DNA of 64,000 nucleotides from DATBQN01 sp963799925 (GTDB lineage Bacteria > Acidobacteriota > Thermoanaerobaculia > Multivoradales > UBA5704): assembly GCA_963799925.1 (NCBI GenBank), contig CAWCYZ010000004.1, positions 1,240,001 to 1,304,000 of the forward strand. The letters are read 5' to 3'. The notes below the pieces were generated by a model. That model was given only the letters and a program-made list of their open reading frames with translations. It was not told the origin of the DNA and did no database searches. The first letter of the stretch is position 1. The number at the start of each line of letters is the position of its first letter. This document shows positions 27,644-36,590 of the stretch, piece by piece. A program made the position numbers and the translations under genes.

Positions 27644-28609
27644 TCAGGCCGGGACCGCGACTTCCTGTGTTTGCTCTACCTGGAGCTTTTCCAGCTTCTC
27701 CTTGGCGGCCTTAGCCCAGCCTTGCCATGCCGGCAATTGCACCTCGTTCTCACCTCGGTAGACGTCGATCGGCGTGAGCGGATCGCCGCCGGCTTTCGGC
27801 ACCAGAGCCCAGTGCGGTCGGATCTCGTTGTACCGTTGCCGAAAGGCCTCGAGCTTCTCGCGAGCCTCCGACGGCGAGCGGTACAGCTGCCAGTACACCT
27901 CCTCCTCCTTGAGCGTGCGGTGGAACCGCTCGAGCAAACCCAGCTGCTCGGGCGTCCGATAGCGCGTCCGCACGTGGTCCAAGCTCCCAGCGATATGGCC
28001 AAGGAACCGACGCGACAAGAAGCTCGAGCCATTGTCGGTGACCAGCGTCGGCCGCCGCCGCAACGGGCCGTGGAGACGCTCAGCTTCAGCCTTCGCCTTC
28101 TCAATGCCGACGATCAGCGATGCTGCGTCGAAGCTCGGCGACAGGTGGATCGCCAACAGATAGCGGCTGAAGTAGTCGATCACCGTCACCGCGTACCACC
28201 AGCCGTATCCCGGAATATGGACGTAGGTCACGTCGGCCTGCCAGAGCTCGTTGGGGCCCTCGGGCAGCAGCTCGAACAGTTTCGCCGCCTGGTACAGCTC
28301 GGCGTCGCGGCTGCGCTTCTTCACCAGCAGGTCAGCGGCCTTCAGCACCCGATAGACGAAACGATTCGTGACCTTCTCGCCAGCGCGCCTTAGCACCACC
28401 GCCAATCGCTTGTAGCCCCACCACGGAAACTGCTGGGCGAAGCCGATCACCACCTCGCTGAGCTGTGGATCCATCGGCCGAGCAGCCGGCCCGGGACACC
28501 GTCGTGAGGCCACTGGCCGGCGGAAGAAGCTCGAGCACGGCAGGCCCAGGGCACGAACCACCGCCTTCAGCCGCGCCGCCGGGACAGCGCCAACAGCATC
28601 TCGAATCAT
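27644..28609 (-). CDS. IS3-family transposase OrfB (DDE integrase core)
   Basis: 321 aa, start ATG 28609. An HTH_21-like segment (FAQQFPWWGYKRLAVVLRRAG) is followed by the rve integrase core: Asp in WQADVTYVHI, Asp in LVTDNGSSF and Glu in GLLERFHRTLKEE, the DDE triad with the K/R seven residues after Glu. The C-terminal IRPHWALVPKAGGDPLTPIDVY is the usual IS3 tail. It catalyses copy-out-paste-in transposition. It is probably made mainly as an OrfAB fusion by -1 frameshifting at the A7 tract upstream: the -1 frame has no stop between orfA and this ATG. Confidence 0.92.
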   Translation of the reverse strand: MIRDAVGAVPAARLKAVVRALGLPCSSFFRRPVASRRCPGPAARPMDPQLSEVVIGFAQQFPWWGYKRLAVVLRRAGEKVTNRFVYRVLKAADLLVKKRSRDAELYQAAKLFELLPEGPNELWQADVTYVHIPGYGWWYAVTVIDYFSRYLLAIHLSPSFDAASLIVGIEKAKAEAERLHGPLRRRPTLVTDNGSSFLSRRFLGHIAGSLDHVRTRYRTPEQLGLLERFHRTLKEEEVYWQLYRSPSEAREKLEAFRQRYNEIRPHWALVPKAGGDPLTPIDVYRGENEVQLPAWQGWAKAAKEKLEKLQVEQTQEVAVPA

Positions 28610-28626
28610 GGTCCGCAGCTCCTCCG

Positions 28627-28935
28627 TCAGAAGGAGCGAGCCTGGAGTTTTTTTAAAATGTCGTTGGCGATCGACAGCTCGCCGATGATCTGCGCCCGCT
28701 TCGCAAGCTCCCCTTCCAGCTGCTCGATGCGACGCGTCGCTGCCGCTTCCACCGAGCCCTCGGCCTTGCCCAGTCCGGCCTTGCCCGCCGCTAGGAACGC
28801 ATCGCGCCAGCGGTAGATCGTCGCCTCGCTCACCTGGTGCCGCCGAGACAGCTCCGCCGCGGGCTCCTCCCGACGCAAAAGCGCCAGCACCACCTCCATC
28901 CGCTCCTCCACCTTCAACTCGCTCTTCCTCGCCAT
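28627..28935 (-). CDS. IS3-family transposase OrfA (HTH, leucine zipper)
   Basis: 102 aa, start ATG 28935. A helix-turn-helix (ERMEVVLALLRREEPAAELSRRHQVSEATIYRWRDAFLAAG) is followed by a coiled-coil segment with heptad Leu/Ile (RRIEQLEGELAKRAQIIGELSIANDILKKL) for oligomerisation. It binds the terminal repeats. The gene ends 17 bases before the orfB ATG, in the other frame. The slippery tract lies at the codons for ILKKL, just before its end. Confidence 0.9.
   Translation of the reverse strand: MARKSELKVEERMEVVLALLRREEPAAELSRRHQVSEATIYRWRDAFLAAGKAGLGKAEGSVEAAATRRIEQLEGELAKRAQIIGELSIANDILKKLQARSF
28648..28658 (-). promoter_or_regulatory. Programmed -1 frameshift site (A7 tract) of the IS
   Basis: On the minus strand the orfA frame reads ATT TTA AAA AAA CTC. 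A one-base slip back on the A7 run (28654-28648) gives AAA AAA ACT CCA GGC and continues open through CTG CGG ACC into the orfB ATG without a stop. This is the classic way IS3 elements make the OrfAB transposase. Confidence 0.75.
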
Positions 28936-28968
28936 TTCAGGTCTCCTGGCCGGCCTTCCGGCCTTACT

Positions 28969-28994
28969 CTAGCCGGGTCCCAAGATCTGCGAGC
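28969..28994 (-). repeat. IS terminal inverted repeat, orfA-proximal end
   Basis: The complement reads GCTCGCAGATC then TTGGGACCCGG, matching the other end. It marks the outer boundary of the element next to the gene-poor stretch. Confidence 0.6.
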
Positions 28995-30150
28995 TATACA
29001 CCTCCTAGCTGTAGTGATGCTGCTGCCAATGTCAGCACGCGCGGCGAGAAGGAATACTGACTCATCATTCTCCGAGGAGCACGCCGCACAGCTTCATGGC
29101 GGGTGACTATACAGACTGGATTAGAAAGTTCAAGCGCAAAGGGAGGGCGAGACGAAGACTCGCGGGCGGAGCGCCCGCGGAAGGATGTGGGCGCGGTGGC
29201 CTCGGAGACGGTCGAGCGCTGCATCGTTCAAAGCTAGGCGAGCCGATGACCTGGGACGAGTCCACCGGCTAAGCAGCGCAACATATCAAGCGCGCTCTCA
29301 TTCACGTCACCAGGCCTGGGCCTCGGTCTAGTGCTCCTGCGAGCCGCGCTTCAGGAGGGGTCTACGAAGAGCATAGGCCGGGTGGCCACGAACGCAGGTA
29401 AGGTGCCTTGCAGATCAGGGGGGCTTGCAGCGAAACAGGAGATGTGTATACTTGCCAACCGTTGACGTCGAAGTTGCGGACCGCAGCTCCGATGGTTCAG
29501 GTAATTCGATGGAAGGGTAGTGGTCGTGAGAGTGCAACTTGGTGATTACTTCTCTGAAGCAGATCTAGCCCACCGCAGGATCCCCAAGACTCCAGTCTCC
29601 TCGTCGCTGTTGGCAATCCTCATCCCGGCTCTCCGGATAGGTGCGCCTCGGGCGAGATCCTCTGCTGCCAATTCTCTTTTGGAGAACGGACTGGGTGCAG
29701 AGACGCAGCCCGAGGTCTACGAGCCTCTGGCGCAGGTACCGCGCACCAGCTGTTACCTCGGATCGGCACCTCGGACCCGCAGGCGCTCTCGATCGGCATC
29801 GCGCTCGCTTTCTCCACCCCCACACTGTTGGCCGCTTTCGCAGCCCTGCTCGGCTGCTGGTCGGGGGAAGGAGCCGTTGCTGGTGGGGGCAACCCGACCA
29901 GCGGGCGCGGTCCGGCCGACCTCGTCGCCTACCTCGTGAGCATGCCGCCCCTGCCGACCGACCTCGCGGGCAATCCCAAGAGGGGAGAGCTGATCTGGCG
30001 AGTCCGCCGCGTAGCCCTAGTAGCCTACGAAGTAGAACCTCTGATCGATAAACGTCTTTGGTTATCTCGTGAAAGAGAGTCATCTATCATGCCGCGCGCG
30101 CCGCAGGGACCGGTCCTGGCCCGGCCCGTCGGCTCGTTGGAGGTCGCAGC
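28995..30150. other. Gene-poor stretch of about 1.15 kb between the IS and the NRPS cluster
   Basis: No ORF here has convincing coding character. Base composition is visibly less GC-rich than the flanks, especially 29270-29640. A frame around 29740-30050 gives SIGIALAFSTPTLLAAFAALLGCW followed by ADLVAYLVSMPPLP; this might be the remnant of a membrane protein, but I cannot assign it. The last 20 bases hold the GGAGG (30139-30143) that serves the first cluster gene. Confidence 0.5.
29425..29452 (+). promoter_or_regulatory. Possible sigma70-like promoter in the gene-poor stretch
   Basis: TTGCAG at 29425-29430 and TATACT at 29447-29452, spacer 16. It would give a leader of about 690 bases before the first cluster gene, or drive a small unannotated RNA. 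The pattern is good but occurs in relatively AT-richer DNA, so chance is a real alternative. Confidence 0.3.
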
Positions 30151-31761
30151 ATGCATGACGTCTATCTGAAGCCGAACGTGCTCGCCGAGCCGCTGCTCTG
30201 CAACTGGTACGCATGGGCTCACCTCATACAGCCCGCCACCGCCGGGCGCAACATCATCGACCGCCACCTGACGATCATGAAGTCGTTCGTCCAGGCGCCC
30301 CAGGTCCACCTGGCGGCGACGCGCAACCCGGCCATGCTGGGCGGCCCGTTCATCAGTTACGGCCCCGAGCGGGTGAAGGACATTAAGGCGCTGATGGAGC
30401 GCACCCTGGTCGACCAGGCCGGTCTCATCGCGCTTGCCAACGCCGTCAAGGAGCTCGACGATCTGCTGCGCAGCGAGGCCAAGGGATTCTCGCTCGAGCC
30501 GCTCTACAGCCGCGTGCCGGAGCCGCTGCGCGGCCTCGTCGAGCTGGTCTACGACCTCAACCACAACCCGTCGTTCCGGCTCATCGAGCCGCTGCTCTAC
30601 GAGAGCGACTACTACAAGCCCTCGCTCCAGACCTTCGCCCTCTCACTCATCGAGGGCGACAAGGACCGCCCGTTCGTGCTCAGCACGCCGCGCCTGCCCG
30701 AGGAAGGGCTGATGTTCGTCGAACGGCCGTTCGCGCACGAGGGAATCGACGAGCTCTTCCGCATGAAGCGCGAGGCGAGGCCCTACGGCTACATCAAGGA
30801 CCTCCTGGGCGTCGCCGCGGCCGACGAGCCGCTCTTCCGCAGCTTCTTCACCGAGGAGGAGCCGGCTCCCTACGCGCACTACATGGGCAGCGGCATGCGG
30901 ACGCGCTACTTCGGCCACGCCTGCATCCTGATCGAGGGCAAGGGGGTCAGCATCCTCTCCGATCCGGTCCTCTCCTACGAGTACCACGCGGATCTGCCGC
31001 GGTACACCTACTCGGACCTCCCTGACCGCATCGACTACGTGGTGATCACTCACAATCACCAGGACCACGTGCTGCTCGAGACGTTGCTCCAGATCCGCCA
31101 CAAGGTTGGCACCGTGGTGGTCCCGCGGTGCGGCGGCGGCGGCCTGCAGGATCCCTCGCTCAAGCTGATCCTGCAGCGGATCGGCTTTCGCGAGGTGGTC
31201 GAGATCGGCGAGATGGAGACGATCGAGATCGAAGGCGGGACGATGACCGGCGTGCCGTTCATGGGCGAGCACAGCGACCTCGACATCCGCACCAAGATGA
31301 CCTACCTGGTGCGCCTGGGGGCGGGCAGCGCCCTCCTGGCGGCGGACTCCTGCAACATCGAGCCCCGCATCTACGAGCGCGTGCAGCGCATCGTGGGAGA
31401 CGTCGACGTCCTTTTCCTCGGCATGGAGTGCGACGGCGCTCCGCTGTCGTGGCTCTATGGGCCACTCGTCACCCGGCCGCTCGACCGCAAGATGGACCAC
31501 TCGCGGCGCCTCTCGGGCTCGAATTACGAGCGCGGCATAGACATCGTCAACCGCTTCGGCTGCAGTGAGGCCTACGTCTATGCCATGGGCATGGAGCCCT
31601 GGCTCAAGTACATCATGGCGAAGGACTACACGCCGGACTCTGACCCCATTATCGCCTCCAACCGCCTGATCGCTGAGTGCCGCGAGCGCGGGCTGGTGGC
31701 GGAACGCCTCTATGGAGAGAAGGAAATCTTCGTTGCTGCGCCGCAGGCAGTAGCCTCGTAG
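30151..31761 (+). CDS. CmlA-type metallo-beta-lactamase-fold diiron beta-hydroxylase
   Basis: 536 aa, ATG 30151 with GGAGG seven bases upstream. An N-terminal helical domain (about 1-240) precedes an MBL-fold domain. The metal motif is H301-N-H303-Q-D305-H306 (ITHNHQDHVL), then E373 in GEHSD and D399 in AADSCN. As I recall the CmlA structure, its diiron ligands include H305, H307, D309, H310, E377 and D403; all map here with a constant offset of four residues, and total length (about 532 in CmlA) agrees. CmlA hydroxylates the beta-carbon of an amino acid held on an NRPS carrier; FrsH does so for leucine. As first gene of the NRPS cluster it probably makes a beta-hydroxy residue. Which module it serves is unknown. 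Confidence 0.85.
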   Translation: MHDVYLKPNVLAEPLLCNWYAWAHLIQPATAGRNIIDRHLTIMKSFVQAPQVHLAATRNPAMLGGPFISYGPERVKDIKALMERTLVDQAGLIALANAVKELDDLLRSEAKGFSLEPLYSRVPEPLRGLVELVYDLNHNPSFRLIEPLLYESDYYKPSLQTFALSLIEGDKDRPFVLSTPRLPEEGLMFVERPFAHEGIDELFRMKREARPYGYIKDLLGVAAADEPLFRSFFTEEEPAPYAHYMGSGMRTRYFGHACILIEGKGVSILSDPVLSYEYHADLPRYTYSDLPDRIDYVVITHNHQDHVLLETLLQIRHKVGTVVVPRCGGGGLQDPSLKLILQRIGFREVVEIGEMETIEIEGGTMTGVPFMGEHSDLDIRTKMTYLVRLGAGSALLAADSCNIEPRIYERVQRIVGDVDVLFLGMECDGAPLSWLYGPLVTRPLDRKMDHSRRLSGSNYERGIDIVNRFGCSEAYVYAMGMEPWLKYIMAKDYTPDSDPIIASNRLIAECRERGLVAERLYGEKEIFVAAPQAVAS

Positions 31762-31887
31762 GTCTCCGTCCGAACCTGCAACTCTGGCGCGCGCCTGGCA
31801 TGGCGCGGCCCCGCGACCGCGCTCCCGACGTCAGCATCGAGAGAAGCGAACGAGCCGTAGATACCGAGCCACGAGAGGTGGAGACGC

Positions 31888-32115
31888 ATGATCGATGACC
31901 GCGGTACCTCCAGCCTTGCTCCCGAAATGCCCGCTCTCGAGGAACTCTTGCCGGACGCCATCCTGACGCGCGGCGACCGTCTCTCGGCCGAGGCGGAGCG
32001 CCTCCTCGCCGCCTGGTTTCGCGCCGACGGCTCGCGATGGCGGCTCGCGCCGGGCGAGGTCGAGGCGTCGTTCGATCTCGTCGCTGGATGGCGGCGCTCG
32101 GGAGCCATGGCGTGA
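31888..32115 (+). CDS. Small hypothetical protein in the NRPS cluster
   Basis: 75 aa from ATG 31888 with a purine-rich GAGGTGGAG upstream. Sequence features are acidic helices (ALEELLPDAILT, SAEAERLLAAWFRADG) and no membrane segment or cysteine. It is not MbtH: the NPE and SLW/WP motifs are missing. It sits between the beta-hydroxylase and the ADOP permease. I do not recognise a family; it could be a small regulator or an accessory protein, or a spurious ORF. Confidence 0.45.
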   Translation: MIDDRGTSSLAPEMPALEELLPDAILTRGDRLSAEAERLLAAWFRADGSRWRLAPGEVEASFDLVAGWRRSGAMA

Positions 32116-32152
32116 GCCGCGGTGTAGGCGCCGCTCAGAAGGAGGCGTAGGG

Positions 32153-34554
32153 ATGGAGCAGCTTTTTCGGGACCTCAGGCACAGCCTGCGCTCGCTGGCT
32201 CGCAATCCGGGTTTCGCGGCGGTCGCCGTCCTCACCCTGGCCTTGGGGATCGGCGCCAATGCCGCGATCTTCAGCGTCGTCGATTCGGTGCTCCTGCGCT
32301 CCCTGCCCTTCCGCGAGCCATCGCGCCTGGTGAACGTCTGGCTCGCCAACCGACAGAAGGGCGGCGCGAAGGACCTCGCGTCGTACCCGATCTTCGAAGA
32401 ATGGAAGAAGAGCGGCGCGCTCGCCGACATGGCGGCCTTCAAGCCGCTCGGCGCCAACCTGACGGGCGAGGGGCCGCCGGAGCGCGTCAAGGCATCGATG
32501 GTGAGCGCCAACCTCTTCCCTCTTCTGGGTGTGGCGCCGGAGCTTGGGAGGGGCTTCGTGGCGCGCGAGGAGCAGCTCGGGGAGGACGGCGAGGTGGTCC
32601 TCTCGCACGGCCTCTGGACGCGGCATTACGGCTCCGACCCGAAGATCCTCGGCCGCAGCGTGCGGGTCGGCGGTCGCAGCCTCGTCGTCGTGGGTGTGAT
32701 GCCGGCGCGCTTCGACTTCCCCTCCGGCGCCGAGCTCTGGATCCCTCTCGCGCCCTCGCCCGACCTGCGCGTCCAACGCGGCGCCCTCTGGCTCTACACG
32801 GTGGCCCGCCTGCAGCCGGGGGCGAGCCTGGCGCGAGCGCAGGCAGCGATGGAGGCCGTCGAGGCGCGCATCGGGCGCGAGGAGCCCGGCCTGCGGGCCT
32901 TCGGCGCGGCGGTGCGGCCGATCCGCGAGTACTTCGTCGGCGACGTGCGGCCGGCCCTCCTCGTCCTCCTCGGCGCGGTGGCGTTCGTGCTGCTCATCGC
33001 GTGCGCCAACATCGCGAACCTCCTGCTCGCCCGCGCCGCGGCCCGCGAGCAGGAGATCGCCGTACGCTCGGCCCTCGGAGCGAGCCGCGTCCGGATGCTC
33101 CGCCAGCTCCTCACCGAGAGCGTCGCGCTCTCGCTCCTGGGGGGGCCCTCGGGCTCCTCCTCGCCGGGTGGGGCGGGGAGTCGCTGCGCCGGCTCGCCCC
33201 GTCGAGCCTGCCGCAGGACGCGGCGGTTGCCGTCGACCTGCGGGTGCTCGGCTTCACCCTCGTGGTGTCGGTCCTGACCGGGATCCTCTTCGGCCTCGCG
33301 CCAGCGCTCCAGGCCTCGCGCCCTCACTACAGCGAGGCACTCAAGGAGCGCAGCGCGACCGGCGGCGGCCGCCAGCGGAGGTTCACCCTCAACGCCCTGG
33401 TGGTGGCGGAGGTGGCGCTCGCGCTGGTCCTGCTGGTCGCCGCCGGGCTCCTTATCCAGAGCTTCTCGCGCCTCGAGCGGGTGGATCTCGGCTTCCGGCC
33501 GCAGGGTCTCTTGACGGCCAGCGTGACGCTGACCTCGAGCGACTACCCGGAGCCTGCCCAGGTAGCCTCGTTTTATCAGCGGGTGCTGGAGCGCGTCGAA
33601 GCCTTGCCCGGCGTGCAATCGGCGGGGATGACTTCGGCGTTCCTCCTCTCGCACTTCTCGGACTCCAGGCAAATCTTCGTCGAGGGGCGCCCGGTGCCGC
33701 CGCCCGAGGAACGGGTGGAGGTCAACTTCGACGCCGTCTCCCCCGACTTCTTCCGCACCCTCGGGGCGCCGCTCCTCCAGGGCCGGCTCTTCAACGCGCA
33801 GGACGGGGAGAAGGCAATTCCGGTCGCCATCGTCAACCGTGCAATGGCGCGCCGCTTCTGGCCCGGCGAGAGCCCGATCGGGAAGCGATTCCGTTCCTCG
33901 CCCGACGAGCCTCCGACGACCGTCGTCGGGGTGATCAGCGACATGCGGCGGAGCGAGCTCGACCATGAGGAGCCGCCGTCGTGCTTCCGGCCGTTTGCGC
34001 AACTTCCGACGCCCAACATGACCCTCGTCGTGCGCACGGCGGGCGACCCCGCGAGCCTCGCCGGTGCGGTAACGCGGGCGGTGTGGACGATCGACCGCAA
34101 CCAGCCGATCACCCGCGTCGCCACCGCCGAGGAGCTCCTGGGAGAGCGCCTCTCGCTGCAGCGCTTCAACGCCGTGCTGCTCGCCTTCTTCTCGCTCCTC
34201 GCCCTGCTCCTCGCCGCGGTCGGGATCTACGGAGTGATCTCCTACACGGTGAGCCAGAGCCTGCACGACATCGGCATCCGGATGGCGCTCGGGGCGCAGA
34301 GCGAGGACGTGCTGCGCATGGTGCTCGCGCGGGGGCTGGGGCTCGTGGCGATCGGTATCGCGGTGGGGTTCGCGAGCGCGCTGGCCGCCGGTCGCATGCT
34401 GTCGCACCTGCTCTTCGGAGTGAAGGCGACCGATCCCCTGACCTTCCTCGGCGTCGCCGCCATCCTGGGCCTCCTGGCCAGTGCGGCGATGTATCTCCCG
34501 GCGCGCCGAGCGGCGCGCGTCGACCCCGTGAGGGCCCTGCGTGCCGGCAGCTGA
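32153..34554 (+). CDS. ADOP-family MacB-like ABC transporter permease, frameshifted at G7
   Basis: About 800 aa when corrected. The N-terminus is the ADOP signature (FRDLRHSLRSLARNPGFAAVAVLTLALGIGANAAIFSVV), then a periplasmic MacB_PCD domain. FtsX-type membrane blocks follow (GAVAFVLLIACANIANLLLARAAAREQEIAVRSALGA) and a second half of the same layout ending in PARRAARVDPVRALRAG. The first half is in frame 2 to about 33138; the second is in frame 1 from ALGLLLAGWGGES. The break falls on a run of seven G at 33139-33145, a likely sequencing indel. No ATPase gene is adjacent, as is usual for ADOP proteins. It may export the peptide product or drive efflux/immunity in the cluster. Confidence 0.85.
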
Positions 34555-34585
34555 TCGGAGCCCCGCAGCCGGCCGGCCTCCGGCG

Positions 34586-36590
34586 ATGGAGAAGGTGCCG
34601 AACCTGTCAGAGCTCCTCGCGCTGCGGGCCACCCTCTCGCCGGAGCGCCCAGCGTACCTCTTCCTGGCGGACGGCGAGCGCGAGGCCGCGCGGCTCTCCT
34701 GGGGCGAGCTCGACCGCGGGGCGCGCGCGGTCGCCGCGGCGCTCCTGTGCCGGTGTGCACCGGGCGACCGCGCGCTCCTCCTCTACCCGCCGGGTCTCGA
34801 CTTCGTCGTCGCCTTCTTCGGCTGCCTGTACGCCGGGGTGGTGGCGGTGCCCTGCTACCCGCCGCGGCCGCGCCGCGACGGCGCGCGCCTCGCCGCCATC
34901 GCGCGCGACGCCTCGCCGCGGCTGGCCTTGGCACCCGCTGCGCTCGCCGCGGCGGCCGATTCGCTCGCCGGCGAGGCGCCGGAGCTGCGGTCGCTCGCCT
35001 GGCTGGCGACCGACGCCCTGCTCCTCGCGCCGACGGATGGGGCGATGCCGGAGCTGCCGGCGGCCGGCGCCCCGGATACGCCCGCTTTCCTGCAGTACAC
35101 CTCCGGCTCGACGGCGCTCCCCAAAGGGGTGATGGTGAGCCACGCCAACCTCCTCCACAACGAGCGGATGATCCAGGAGGCCTTCGGCCAGGACGAGGAG
35201 TCGGTGGTGGTGGGCTGGCTGCCGCTCTACCACGACATGGGGCTGATCGGCAACGTGCTCCAGCCGCTCCAGAGCGGCGGGCGCTGCGTGCTGATGTCGC
35301 CGGCGGCGTTCCTGCAGCGGCCGCGCCGCTGGCTGGAGGCGATCGACCGCTACCGGGGGACGACGAGCGGCGGCCCGAACTTCGCCTACGACCTCTGCGT
35401 CGACAAGATCGGTCCGCGCGAGCGCGCGGGGCTCGATCTCTCGAGCTGGCGGGTGGCCTTCAACGGTGCCGAGCCGGTGCGCGCCGAGACGCTCGACCGC
35501 TTCGCCGAGGCCTTCGCGCCCGCGGGGTTCTCGGCGCGGGCGTTCTTCCCGTGCTACGGCCTGGCCGAGGGGACGCTCCTCGTGACCGGCGGCCGGCCGG
35601 GGGAGGGCGCGAGGTCTCTCCGCGTGGACGCCGAGGCGCTCTCCCGCCAGGAGGCCACGGCCGCGGAGGGGGCCGCGACGCGCCGCCTCGTGAGCAGCGG
35701 CCGCCCCGGGCCCGGCCAGCGGGTCCTGGTCGTCGACCCGGAGGCGCGGACGGAGCTGCCGCCCGGCCGAGTCGGGGAGATCTGGGTCTCCGGCGCGAGC
35801 GTGGCGGCCGGTTACTGGGGTCGCCCGGAGGCGACGGAGAGCGAGCTCCGCGCCGTCCTCGCGGGCGGCGGCGGGCCATTCCTCCGCACCGGCGACCTCG
35901 GCTTCCTCTCCGGGGGAGAGCTCTACGTGACCGGCCGCAGGAAGGACCTGGTCATCCTGCGCGGGCGGAACCACTACCCGCAGGATCTGGAGCTCGCGGC
36001 CGAGGGGGCCCAAACGGCGCTCCGTCCGGGCGGCGGCGCCGCCTTCTCGGTCGAGATCGATGGCGAGGAGCGGCTGGTGCTGGTCTTCGAGGCGAACCGC
36101 CGCGTCGCCGCGGCGTCGGCGGTCGACGAGGTGGCGGCCGCCGTCCGGCGGGTGCTCGCCGAGGAGCACGAGGTGCAGCTCCACGAGCTGGTGCTCATCC
36201 GCCAGGGCTCGCTCCCCAAGACCTCCAGCGGCAAGGTCCAGCGCCAGGCCTGCCGCGCCCTCTACCTGGACGGCGAGCTGGCCGTCCTCGGGCGGAGCGC
36301 GCTCGGCACGGCGGCGCCAGCGGAGCTCCGCGGCGACTCCGCCGGGAGTCCCCTCGATGAGATCGAGAAGGTCCTTCGCGCCGCCCTGGTGCGCGCCGTG
36401 CGCCTCGATCCGGCGCGCATCGACCGCGAGCGGCCGATGATCTCCTACGGCCTCGACTCGCTCGCCGCGGTCGAGCTCTACAACGCCGCCGAGGCGGAGC
36501 TCGGCGCCGCGCCGTCGCTCACCGCGCTGCTCGACGGGATATCGCTCGCCGAAGCGGCCCGCGAGCTGGCGGCCAGCTCGCCCGCGGGGA
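34586..36590 (+). other. NRPS1 loading module: fatty acyl-AMP ligase plus acyl carrier protein
   Basis: FAAL domain (34586 to about 36310): QYTSGSTALPKG (P-loop), WLPLYHDMGLIG, GGPNFAYDLCVDKI, FFPCYGLAEGTL, RTGDLGFLSGGELYVTGRRKDL and HYPQDLELAAEGA. The YHDMGLIG and CYGLAE patterns and the segment between them are characteristic of FAALs, which form acyl-AMP and pass it to a carrier protein without CoA. The ACP follows, with phosphopantetheine Ser codon at 36458-36460 (YGLDSLAAVEL). The product therefore starts with a fatty acid of unknown length. Confidence 0.9.

Larger units (their letters stand above)
27586..28994 (-). mobile_element. IS3-family insertion sequence, about 1.4 kb
   Basis: Two overlapping-frame genes (orfA and orfB) in the IS3 arrangement are bounded by imperfect inverted repeats: GCTCGCAGATC at 27586-27596 and its complement at 28984-28994, with partial extension to about 25 bases. 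A hairpin, CCCGGCC-loop-GGCCGGG (27636-27653), holds the orfB stop codon in its loop. No convincing target-site duplication is visible (TTG before the left end, TAT after the right). It lies beside a truncated CTERM-type gene. Both transposase frames look intact, so the element may still be active. Confidence 0.82.

Noticed and set aside
27583..28998. Target-site duplication flanking the IS
   Set aside because: The three or four bases beside the proposed ends differ (TTG against TAT); either the ends are misjudged or a deletion has removed one copy.
29520..29939. A 139-codon plus-strand ORF in the gene-poor stretch
   Set aside because: Low-complexity Ser/Arg/Pro translation, no ribosome-binding site and no recognisable domain.
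25004..30150. Search for a second copy of the tRNA-Pro 3' end as an attR site
   Set aside because: No repeat of the T-arm or acceptor end was found in the window; the island claim rests on other signs.
34541..34585. GTG 34541 as the NRPS1 start
   Set aside because: The added residues (PAADRSPAAGRPPA) are unlike FAAL N-termini, which begin close to the SELLALRA segment found just after ATG 34586; not fully excluded.
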